A program made the translations under genes and the position numbers. 8,771 nt of DNA, taken from DATBMY01 sp036554605. Its GTDB lineage: Bacteria; Acidobacteriota; Blastocatellia; UBA7656. Shown here piece after piece: positions 1 through 5,764 of the stretch (positions are counted from its first letter, which is position 1; each line of letters starts with the position of its first letter). Where the stretch lies: NCBI GenBank assembly GCA_036554605.1, contig DATBMY010000167.1, positions 1 through 8,771 of the forward strand, given 5' to 3'. The notes beneath the pieces are model-generated. The model ran no database searches and was not told where the DNA came from. It was given only the letters and a program-made list of their open reading frames with translations.

Positions 1-720
1 GAATACTTTAGCGATACGGCGCAGTTCGAAGTAAAGGTCGGCAATGTAACCGGCGTCGAGGTCAAGCTTCATCGCGGGCAAAGCCTGAGCGGTATAGTGA
101 GGGTCGAAGGCACGGACGACCCCGAAGCGCTGGCGAGCGTCTCGCAACTTCAATTAATGATCGGCGGGGCAGACTCGCAGGACGAAGCTCCCAGATTCAA
201 CACCACGAGGATCAACCCCGACGGCAGCTTCAGGTTCCGAGGCTTGCGAGCGGGCAAGGTGAACATACTTCTAAACAAGTTTTTCACGCCGACCACGCTC
301 AACATTTTGCGCATCGAGCGCGGCGGCATGTTGCAACCGGCGGGAATAACGCTCGCCCGCGGAGAGACTATCAACGACATCGTTGTTGTGCTCGGCCATA
401 CCAGAGGCGTGATTCGCGGCCAGGTCGTTATAGAAGGCGGCACGCTTCCCGATGGGCTTCAACTCGAAGTCTCGCTTCGCCGCGCCGGAGAGCAATTTGC
501 TCCGCTCAACAACGCTATAGTCGACGCCGACGGGCGCTTTGCCTTTCAAGAATTGTTGCCCGGCGAGTACGAGCTAACGCTTCAACTGGAGAAGGCGAGC
601 CAGTTGCCCGGCGCGCCGTCCTTCACGCCGGTCAAGCAGACGGTCAGAGTATCGAATGAAAACGAAGCGGTAGTCGTGCTGAGGCTCGATCTGAGTGAAA
701 GAAGAAGAGATGATGACTGA
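1..720 (+). CDS. Carboxypeptidase-regulatory-like repeat protein, 3' part (5' end outside window)
   Basis: The reading frame is open from the first base, so this is the C-terminal 239 residues of a longer protein, not a gene starting at the internal GTG at 97. Two beta-sandwich repeats of the carboxypeptidase-regulatory-like (CarboxypepD_reg/SpaA-like) type can be seen. One lies at about residues 29-95, with the signature NPDGSFRFRGLRAGK. The second lies at about 137-197, with the signatures VIRGQV, DADGRFAFQELLPGEYEL. The alternation of 'G.V.....', 'D.DG.F.F..L.PG.Y.L' is what identifies the fold. Such domains are non-catalytic and usually sit in exported or surface proteins. No catalytic motif is visible. 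The C-terminus is short and acidic/basic (ERRRDDD) and lacks the conserved tail seen in the next gene. The stop region overlaps the start of that gene, so the two are probably cotranscribed and translationally coupled. The specific function is unknown. Confidence 0.82.
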   Translation, partial: EYFSDTAQFEVKVGNVTGVEVKLHRGQSLSGIVRVEGTDDPEALASVSQLQLMIGGADSQDEAPRFNTTRINPDGSFRFRGLRAGKVNILLNKFFTPTTLNILRIERGGMLQPAGITLARGETINDIVVVLGHTRGVIRGQVVIEGGTLPDGLQLEVSLRRAGEQFAPLNNAIVDADGRFAFQELLPGEYELTLQLEKASQLPGAPSFTPVKQTVRVSNENEAVVVLRLDLSERRRDDD

Positions 721-2620
721 TCAATTAGCTGATAAGGCGCGGCGAGCAATAAGCATGTATAAGCAGATTATAAAAACGCTCCTGTTGTTTCTCTTATTGC
801 CGGGGCTGATTGCGGTGGGGCAGACAAGGCGCGGCTCGGTCGAATCCAATCAGACTCCGGAACGAACACGCGCGCAACAGCGAGGCGGCGCGCAAAGCTC
901 GCGCACGATAACCGGGCGCGTGGTTGACGAGAGCGGACAGCCAATTTCCGACGCAACCATAATGGCGCTGCCCGTGGGAATATTAAATATGCCGCAAGGC
1001 ATGGCGATGATTGGACAGATACGCCCCACCAGCACTGACGACCAGGGCAGATTCTTGATCGAAAACCTGCGGCCCGGCGTCTATACGATCACGCCGGCCG
1101 TCCCCGGCTACGTGATCGCGCCGGCGGCGGATGAATCATTGCCGCCAACTTCCTACTATCGCCCGGGTGACATCGCCAATATCAGGATGATGCGCGGCGG
1201 GGTGATAACCGGCCGGGTGACCACGACGGCGGGCCAGCCCATCGTAGGCGTTCGCGTTCGCCCGCATCGCGTGAAGGATCTGAAATCGCGCGCCGTCGGG
1301 CAGGATTATTCCGAGCTAGAGCGCGAGTGGAAGACCGATGACCGCGGCCAGTATCGCATATACGGATTGCAGCCCGGCACTTATGTCGTTAACGCGGGAG
1401 GCCGGGGGATCATCCCTTTCATAACGACCGCTTATGACAGCGACGCTCCGACATACCACCCTTCTTCCAACAGGGAGACGGCCGGAGAAATCACTCTTCA
1501 TGGCGGCGAAGAGATGAGCGGCATAGATATACAGTATCGCGATAACCGCGGTTACTTTATAAGCGGTACCGTCACGGGCGGGGCGGCTACAGGCGCGATG
1601 GCGCTCAACGCTGTAGTGCTGACAGAGGCAAAAAGCAATTCGTTTCTGGGTCAGGCTGTAGCCCCGGTAGGAGCGGGCCCGCAGAAGTTTGCCTTTGACG
1701 CGATCGCCGACGGCGAATATTTTGTGACCGCGATGTCGAGCGATTATAAAGGAGGCTCCGCGCCCCGGCGCGTTGCAATACAGGGAGCGGACGTTTCCGG
1801 CATAGAGCTTTCGATCCAACCATTCGGCTCGATTGAAGGGCGCATAATTCTTGAGCCGATGGCCGGCGCGGCAAAGCCGGAAATATGCAAGGGGAGCCGC
1901 CCCATACAGGCGCAGGAAGCGGTGCTGTTTGCTCGCGGCGACGAGCAGAAAAAGGAGCAAGGAGAGCCGGAAGCTAACCCGGTCTTCTCACTTATGCCGT
2001 TCGGCACCGAGAGCGTCGCCGACGAGAAGAGCGAATTCAAGATAGGCATGCTCGCCGCGGGCCGCTACCGTATAGAGACGCAACTGCCGGGCGAAGACTG
2101 GTTTCTGCGCTCGATCACGCTGCCCCCGGAAAAAGCGGGCGAGCAACCACCGGACGGCGCAAAGAGCGGCATATCGCTCAAGGCCGGCCAGCGCCAGCCG
2201 GGCGTCAGCATCACTATTAAAGAAGGAGCCGGGGGGCTTCGCGGGCGGATCGTTCCGGCAAAGGAAGGCGCGCGGCTTCCAGAGCGGCTGCGCGTGCACA
2301 TGGTCCCGGCCGAAAAAGAGTCGGGTGACGAGACGCTCAGGTATTACGAAACCGCGGCCGCGGCCGACAGGTCTTACAGCTTCACAAACATCGCGCCCGG
2401 TAAATACTGGATAATCGCGCGCCGCGATTCATCCCCGCCCCGCGGCCTGAACCTTCATAATAAGCCGCGCCCGCTGGCCTGGGACGCGGAAAAACGGCTG
2501 ATGCTCAGGAAAGAAGGCGAGGCGGCGGCGACAGTTGAACTGCTACCTTGCCAGCGCGTCCTGGATCACGCGCTGCGTTACGAAACCGCCCGGCCGCAAG
2601 AAAACAGAAGCGACAGGTGA
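710..2620 (+). CDS. Secreted carboxypeptidase-regulatory-like multi-repeat protein
   Basis: This is a protein of about 636 residues when started at ATG 710, which overlaps the upstream stop by 11 bases and follows a purine-rich stretch (GAAAGAAGAAGAG). A GTG at 695 and an ATG at 755 are possible alternatives; the ATG at 755 would give a more typical signal peptide. A hydrophobic segment (KTLLLFLLLPGLIAVGQ) near the N-terminus indicates export. Five carboxypeptidase-regulatory-like repeats follow at about residues 67-128, 164-229, 283-342, 374-460 and 508-571. Their signatures include ITGRVVDESGQPI with DDQGRFLIENLRPGVY, and ITGRVTTTAGQPI with DDRGQYRIYGLQPGTY. The C-terminus (LAWDAEKRLMLRKEGEAA then VELLPCQRVLDHALRYE) resembles a tail I associate with acidobacterial members of this group. 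Its single Cys there is not a lipobox. The role is unknown; a cell-envelope or extracellular carbohydrate-binding or scaffold function is only a guess. The protein is probably a paralogue of its upstream neighbour. Confidence 0.85.
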   Translation: MMTDQLADKARRAISMYKQIIKTLLLFLLLPGLIAVGQTRRGSVESNQTPERTRAQQRGGAQSSRTITGRVVDESGQPISDATIMALPVGILNMPQGMAMIGQIRPTSTDDQGRFLIENLRPGVYTITPAVPGYVIAPAADESLPPTSYYRPGDIANIRMMRGGVITGRVTTTAGQPIVGVRVRPHRVKDLKSRAVGQDYSELEREWKTDDRGQYRIYGLQPGTYVVNAGGRGIIPFITTAYDSDAPTYHPSSNRETAGEITLHGGEEMSGIDIQYRDNRGYFISGTVTGGAATGAMALNAVVLTEAKSNSFLGQAVAPVGAGPQKFAFDAIADGEYFVTAMSSDYKGGSAPRRVAIQGADVSGIELSIQPFGSIEGRIILEPMAGAAKPEICKGSRPIQAQEAVLFARGDEQKKEQGEPEANPVFSLMPFGTESVADEKSEFKIGMLAAGRYRIETQLPGEDWFLRSITLPPEKAGEQPPDGAKSGISLKAGQRQPGVSITIKEGAGGLRGRIVPAKEGARLPERLRVHMVPAEKESGDETLRYYETAAAADRSYSFTNIAPGKYWIIARRDSSPPRGLNLHNKPRPLAWDAEKRLMLRKEGEAAATVELLPCQRVLDHALRYETARPQENRSDR

Positions 2621-2711
2621 TCATATCGGGCAGTCGCCATACGATTTGGGGCAGACCTTCTCCCCGATCGCCCGCTGACGCGAGTTACAGCAACGGTCTA
2701 AAGTTGTGCCA

Positions 2712-2793
2712 GGCCGCAATTTCCGAGTTCTTGAGGGGCGGCCCACGCGGCTGGAATGCGAATTGCGGGCCAAACGCCTGCAACTTCCGCAAT
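2712..2793 (+). other. Possible alternative hairpins in the leader of the glycine-zipper gene
   Basis: The 195-base gap between 2621 and 2815 has no gene that I can support. It does contain three related segments: CCGCAAT at 2714-2720, ATTGCGG at 2762-2768 and CCGCAAT again at 2787-2793. The middle segment can pair with either outer copy. The upstream pairing extends to GGCCGCAATT (2712-2721) with AATTGCGGGCC (2761-2771), with one bulged base. The downstream pairing ends 10 bases before the ribosome binding site. Mutually exclusive stems like this resemble an attenuator or RNA switch, but no known riboswitch class is recognised and the match could be chance. No convincing promoter was seen in the gap. 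Confidence 0.25.
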
Positions 2794-2803
2794 CCAAAGA
2801 TCC

Positions 2804-2810
2804 AGGGAGG
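2804..2810 (+). promoter_or_regulatory. Strong Shine-Dalgarno site that fixes the start at 2816
   Basis: The sequence AGGGAGG lies 5 bases before ATG 2816. It decides in favour of this start over an in-frame upstream GTG-type extension (to 2756), whose added 20 residues are not signal-peptide-like. Starting at 2816 puts a Lys-Arg n-region and a hydrophobic core at the protein's N-terminus. Confidence 0.8.
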
Positions 2811-2815
2811 AAAGA

Positions 2816-3232
2816 ATGCTCAAAAGAATTACCGTAATGCTTCTAATGCTCGTCTTCGCTTATATGGCCGTCGCGCCTGAAACGCTCGCTCATAATCGCA
2901 AGCGCAGAGCTAATTACAGGGCCTACAATCAGGGCTTCAGGTCATACAATCAGGGATATTATTACAATCAAGGCTACCGTCCTTACCGCTATCGCGGCGT
3001 CGCATCGGATCGCTACTATCGCGGCTTTCGATCCCGCCGCAACGGACTCGGCTCAACGGGCCGCGCAATCCTGACCGTGGCCGCACCGGCGGCGATAGCC
3101 GCGGGCGTTGGCGCGCTCTTAGGCGGCAAAAAGGGCGCGGCCGTTGGCGCGCTCTTAGGCGGAGGCGGAGGCGCTGCGTATCACCTGATTCGCAACCGCC
3201 GCGACCGCGACCGCTATCGCTTTCGCCGTTGA
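2816..3232 (+). CDS. Small exported Tyr-rich protein with C-terminal glycine zipper
   Basis: The product is 138 residues. Residues 1-25 form a signal peptide (MLKRITVMLLMLVFAYMAVA, with likely cleavage after ETLA). The mature N-terminal half is rich in Tyr, Arg and Asn. It carries three YNQG units (37-40, 44-47, 50-53) and then Arg/Tyr-rich sequence. Residues 84-121 form a hydrophobic glycine-zipper segment containing VGALLGG twice (98-104 and 110-116), separated by KKGAA. The C-terminus is very basic (RNRRDRDRYRFRR). Glycine zippers generally mediate close helix packing in membranes. The pattern suggests an outer-membrane- or periplasm-associated, possibly self-assembling, protein, but no specific family function can be assigned. 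It is monocistronic: a strong terminator follows 30 bases after the stop. Confidence 0.83.
   Translation: MLKRITVMLLMLVFAYMAVAPETLAHNRKRRANYRAYNQGFRSYNQGYYYNQGYRPYRYRGVASDRYYRGFRSRRNGLGSTGRAILTVAAPAAIAAGVGALLGGKKGAAVGALLGGGGGAAYHLIRNRRDRDRYRFRR
3106..3162 (+). repeat. Two exact 21-base direct repeats inside the glycine-zipper gene
   Basis: Identical 21-base copies lie at 3106-3126 and 3142-3162, a 36-base (12-codon) period. They encode the duplicated VGALLGG of the zipper. Exact identity at the DNA level, including synonymous positions, points to a recent in-frame duplication or to slippage/homogenisation rather than to protein-level convergence alone. Confidence 0.85.
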
Positions 3233-3261
3233 TCGCCGTTCACTACAGCAATAGTTCCTAC

Positions 3262-3291
3262 GCGCCGGCGGCACGCGCTGCCGGCGCTTTT
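3262..3291 (+). terminator. Rho-independent terminator after the glycine-zipper gene
   Basis: An 8-bp perfect GC stem (GCGCCGGC at 3262-3269 with GCCGGCGC at 3280-3287) extends inward by a G-T pair and two further pairs to an ACGC loop. TTTT follows at 3288-3291 and then a T/C-rich stretch. It lies 30 bases after the stop at 3232 and before the purE promoter, so it separates the two transcription units. Confidence 0.85.
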
Positions 3292-3334
3292 ATCTTCTCA
3301 CCGGACTTCCGGCGCACAAAACCGCCCGCGCGGC

Positions 3335-3362
3335 TTCACATCTAACCTCCGGGTTGTATAAT
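3335..3362 (+). promoter_or_regulatory. Predicted sigma-70 type promoter of purEK
   Basis: A -35 box TTCACA (3335-3340, 5 of 6 to TTGACA), a 16-base spacer and a perfect -10 TATAAT (3357-3362) lie 42 bases before the purE start. A start site near 3369 would leave a leader of about 35 bases, too short for a purine riboswitch. No PUR-box operator was recognised. Confidence 0.65.
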
Positions 3363-3404
3363 CAAATTCCTGTAGCAAGAAAAACTGCTTTGTGGTGAAT
3401 AAAG

Positions 3405-3899
3405 ATGGAGCCTCTTGTCGGTTTGATAATGGGATCGAAATCGGACTGGGAGACCATGTCGCACGCGGCCGAAACGCTCGAATCGCTCGGCATCCCCTTC
3501 GAGGTCCGGGTCGTGAGCGCGCATCGCACGCCCGATCTGCTCTTTGAGTACGCCGGGTCGGCCGAAGCCCGCGGGCTGGAAGTGATCATCGCGGGCGCGG
3601 GCGGCGCGGCTCATTTGCCGGGCATGACTGCGGCAAAGACCCTGCTGCCGGTGCTCGGCGTGCCCGTCGAATCGCGCGCGCTCAAAGGCATGGACTCGCT
3701 CTTATCGATTGCCCAGATGCCGGCCGGCATTCCAGTCGGCACGCTCGCCATCGGCCGAGCCGGCGCCACGAACGCCGCGTTGCTCGCGGCCGCGCTGCTC
3801 GGCAATAAACACCCGCGGATCAGAGAAGCGCTCCGCCAGTTCCGGCAAAAACAGACCGAGGCGGTGCTGGCAAGCCCCGACCCGAGGGAGCAGCAATGA
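3405..3899 (+). CDS. purE: N5-carboxyaminoimidazole ribonucleotide mutase PurE (class I)
   Basis: PurE converts N5-carboxyaminoimidazole ribonucleotide to 4-carboxyaminoimidazole ribonucleotide in de novo purine synthesis, in the cytosol; family members form octamers. The 164-residue length is typical of class I PurE. Family motifs are intact: GSKSD (10-14) in the nucleotide phosphate loop; SAHRTP (38-43), whose His corresponds to the catalytic His of the family; AGAGGAAHLPGM (63-74), with a second conserved His; and SIAQMPAGIPVGTLAIG (101-117). Adjacent purK, which makes the N5-carboxy substrate, supports class I (mutase) over the class II AIR carboxylase. ATG 3405 starts directly at the conserved first beta strand and is preceded by a weak GGTGA at 3394-3398. 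The gene overlaps purK by four bases. Confidence 0.97.
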   Translation: MEPLVGLIMGSKSDWETMSHAAETLESLGIPFEVRVVSAHRTPDLLFEYAGSAEARGLEVIIAGAGGAAHLPGMTAAKTLLPVLGVPVESRALKGMDSLLSIAQMPAGIPVGTLAIGRAGATNAALLAAALLGNKHPRIREALRQFRQKQTEAVLASPDPREQQ

Positions 3900-4987
3900 A
3901 GATAGGCTTGCTCGGCGGGGGTCAGCTTGGGAGGATGCTCGCCCTGGCCGGATACCCGCTCGGGCTGCGATTCCGCGTGCTCGACCTGTCGCCGGAAGCG
4001 CCCGCCGGCCAGCTCGCCGAACTGATGGTCGCCGATTTCAACGATACCGACGCGCTGAAGCGGTTTGCATCGGGGCTCGACCTCGTGACATACGAATTCG
4101 AGAACGTCCCCGTAGATACCGCGCGATTCTTGAACCGCCGCGTTACGGTCTATCCGCCGCCCGAAGCCCTCGAATCGGCCCAGGACCGGTTGGTTGAAAA
4201 GAGCTTCTTCGAAAGACTCGGCATACCGACTCCACCTTTTGTCCGCGTCGATACGTGGGACGATTTAAAAGCTGCCGTCGCTCGCATAGGATTGCCCTCC
4301 GTATTGAAGACGCGAAGATTCGGCTACGACGGCAAGGGGCAGTTCATATTGGAAAATGCCGAAGATGCGCCGCACGCCTGGCAATCGCTCGGGGGCGTTC
4401 CGCTGATACTGGAAGGCTTCATAGACTTCGAGCGCGAGGTCTCGGTAATCGCGGTTCGAGGCCGCGCGGGCGAAGTCAAGTTTTACCCGCTGGTCGAAAA
4501 TCATCACGAGCGCGGGATCTTGCGCCTCTCCCTGAGTCCGGCCCCAGGAGCCATTTCCGAGCTTCAGAGCGAGGCGGAAGATTATGCACGGCGCGCGATG
4601 ACCGAGCTTAATTACGTGGGGATTCTCGCGATAGAGTTCTTTCAGAAAGATGGCCGCCTGCTTGCGAACGAGATGGCGCCCCGCGTTCATAATTCGGGTC
4701 ACTGGACTATCGAAGGAGCCGAGACGAGCCAGTTTGAAAATCACCTGCGGGCAATCATCGGCATGCCGCTCGGGTCGACCTCGGCGGTCGGCTATTCGGC
4801 TATGCTAAATCTTATAGGAAAGATTCCCGACCCGCGCCCGGTCTATAACATGCCCGACGCACACCTGCACCTGTACGGCAAAGCCGTCCGGCCGAATCGA
4901 AAGGTCGGCCATATAACCCTTAGAGCGTCAACCGCCGAATTGCTTGGAGAACAACTCGACAGATTGCGCAATAGCCTTGAGTTGTGA
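3896..4987 (+). CDS. purK: N5-carboxyaminoimidazole ribonucleotide synthase PurK
   Basis: PurK is an ATP-grasp enzyme that carboxylates AIR with bicarbonate and ATP to give N5-CAIR, the substrate of PurE. The 363-residue length fits the family. The N-terminal pre-ATP-grasp strand-loop GLLGGGQLGRML (4-15) is followed by YEFENVP (66-72). The ATP-grasp region has KTRRFGYDGKGQ (138-149). The metal/ATP-binding NEMAPRVHNSGHW (258-270) comes next, followed by QFENHLRAI and a C-terminal rudiment-single-hybrid part (HLYGK ... RKVGHITL, 326-342). All key motifs are present. A good Shine-Dalgarno GAGGGAG (3884-3890) lies five bases before ATG 3896. The ATGA overlap with the purE stop implies translational coupling and balanced production. 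The gene converges with zapA across 61 bases. Confidence 0.97.
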   Translation: MKIGLLGGGQLGRMLALAGYPLGLRFRVLDLSPEAPAGQLAELMVADFNDTDALKRFASGLDLVTYEFENVPVDTARFLNRRVTVYPPPEALESAQDRLVEKSFFERLGIPTPPFVRVDTWDDLKAAVARIGLPSVLKTRRFGYDGKGQFILENAEDAPHAWQSLGGVPLILEGFIDFEREVSVIAVRGRAGEVKFYPLVENHHERGILRLSLSPAPGAISELQSEAEDYARRAMTELNYVGILAIEFFQKDGRLLANEMAPRVHNSGHWTIEGAETSQFENHLRAIIGMPLGSTSAVGYSAMLNLIGKIPDPRPVYNMPDAHLHLYGKAVRPNRKVGHITLRASTAELLGEQLDRLRNSLEL

Positions 4988-5048
4988 CGATAGATGTTCG
5001 CGGCTTGCAATAGAGTGCCGCGCCAAGCAGAGTAAACAACCTGCGGGG

Positions 5049-5387
5049 TCACTTGCCCGATTCGGCAGCCTCGGGTCGCAGGAACTGGTCTAAAAGCTCG
5101 GCGTACCGGGCGCTGCGCTCGGCTATCTCTTCCTCGGTCATAGTCAGATCGCGCCGGGCCTTAAAAAGCTCGTCGGCAATCTGCAGGGCGGCCAGTATCG
5201 CCACGCGCAGCGAGTCGACTGTCATAGTCGCGCGAGCAATCTCGTTCATACGACGGTCAACGTACTCGGCCAGCTCTTGTATATAATCCACGTCATGATC
5301 GCTGCGAAGGTTATAAGTCTGGTTGTATATTACGACCTTGTAGGGTTGGCTTGGATTATTTTCCATAACGTCTGCCCGCGATCTCAC
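5049..5387 (-). CDS. zapA: Cell division protein ZapA
   Basis: ZapA binds FtsZ and bundles its filaments at the division ring. The product is 112 residues from GTG 5387, or 105 from ATG 5366. The globular N-terminal strand region (YKVVIYNQTYNLRSDHD) is followed by 'VDYIQELAEYVDRRMNEIA' and 'VDSLRVAILAALQIADELFK', the order expected for the ZapA fold. A C-terminal coiled-coil helix rich in Glu/Arg (MTEEEIAERSARYAELLDQF) then provides dimerisation in the family. The GTG start gives a GTGA overlap with the upstream coiled-coil gene. ATG 5366 places the start about ten residues before the first strand and is equally plausible; neither has a strong ribosome binding site. Linkage of zapA to phenylalanyl-tRNA synthetase genes is known from other bacteria such as Bacillus. 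No terminator with a T-tract is seen downstream. Confidence 0.9.
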   Translation of the reverse strand: MRSRADVMENNPSQPYKVVIYNQTYNLRSDHDVDYIQELAEYVDRRMNEIARATMTVDSLRVAILAALQIADELFKARRDLTMTEEEIAERSARYAELLDQFLRPEAAESGK

Positions 5388-5662
5388 TTCTTAGCTTCAA
5401 CCTGCTCCAGGTCGAGCATTGCGATAGCGTCCAGCATCGCCTCCACCTTGAGCTTTATCGTGTCGCGCTCGCCGAGAAGTCGCTCAACCTGAAGCTCAAG
5501 GCGTTCCTTTTCATCGGCGACCTGGCTCAGCTCGCGGCGCAGGCTCAGCACCTCGCGCTCGAGCGCTTCGCGCTCCTGCCGCTCGCGCTTGAATTGCTCT
5601 ATCGTTCGATAGATCTTATCTTCAAGGTGCGAGAATTTTTCGAGTCCGTAGATTCCGCTCAC
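5384..5662 (-). CDS. Small coiled-coil protein, ZapB-like
   Basis: The product is 92 residues and almost entirely helical and charged. It starts at GTG 5662, six bases after a GAGGGGG Shine-Dalgarno; the frame is open upstream to about 5731 but contains no ATG or GTG. After a short SGIYGLEKFSHLEDKI segment, heptad-like sequence runs through about residues 15-75 (for example REALEREVLSLRRELSQVAD and ERLELQVERLLGERD). A less charged end follows (AMLDAIAMLDLEQVEAKK). There is no signal peptide or membrane segment, so it should be cytosolic. Its size, coiled coil and overlap with zapA suggest a ZapB-like division-ring factor acting with ZapA and FtsZ. Coiled coils are easily mis-assigned, so the family is inferred mainly from context. 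Confidence 0.7.
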   Translation of the reverse strand: MSGIYGLEKFSHLEDKIYRTIEQFKRERQEREALEREVLSLRRELSQVADEKERLELQVERLLGERDTIKLKVEAMLDAIAMLDLEQVEAKK

Positions 5663-5764
5663 TAGAGCCCCCTCACTAGGACCGAGGAGCGAAAGAGCGA
5701 AGGAGCGAGTAAAAGCGGAATCCGTTTTTCACTCAGTCCTCACCTCCTCATCGCCCAGTCCTCA
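5658..5764 (-). repeat. Repeat-rich spacer between pheT and the zapB-like gene
   Basis: This short spacer holds several direct repeats, given in plus-strand letters. CAGTCCTCA occurs at 5734-5742 and 5756-5764, the second copy covering the pheT stop. CTCACTAG occurs at 5658-5665 and 5672-5679, the first copy covering the zapB-like start. GAGCGA occurs at 5687, 5695 and 5703 with an 8-base period. A small stem with a 3-base loop lies at 5711-5729. The zapB-like gene may therefore have its own control region, but no clear promoter was identified. Confidence 0.5.

Noticed and set aside
1316..1960. A 214-codon minus-strand open frame inside the repeat-domain gene
   Set aside because: The opposing frame has clear repeat-domain signatures throughout, and the translation of this one resembles no protein family.
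2730..2758. TTGAGG as a -35 box for the glycine-zipper gene
   Set aside because: No recognisable -10 box lies at a suitable distance.
4999..5022. Inverted repeat CGCGGC/GCCGCG between purK and zapA as a shared terminator
   Set aside because: Only 6 base pairs with a 12-base loop and no T-tract on either strand; a competing GCTTG/CAAGC pairing exists. It does not meet the usual criteria for an intrinsic terminator.
5711..5729. Small stem-loop after pheT as an intrinsic terminator on the minus strand
   Set aside because: The GC part is only three pairs with a 3-base loop, an A-C mismatch interrupts it on the minus strand, and the T-run is part of the stem.
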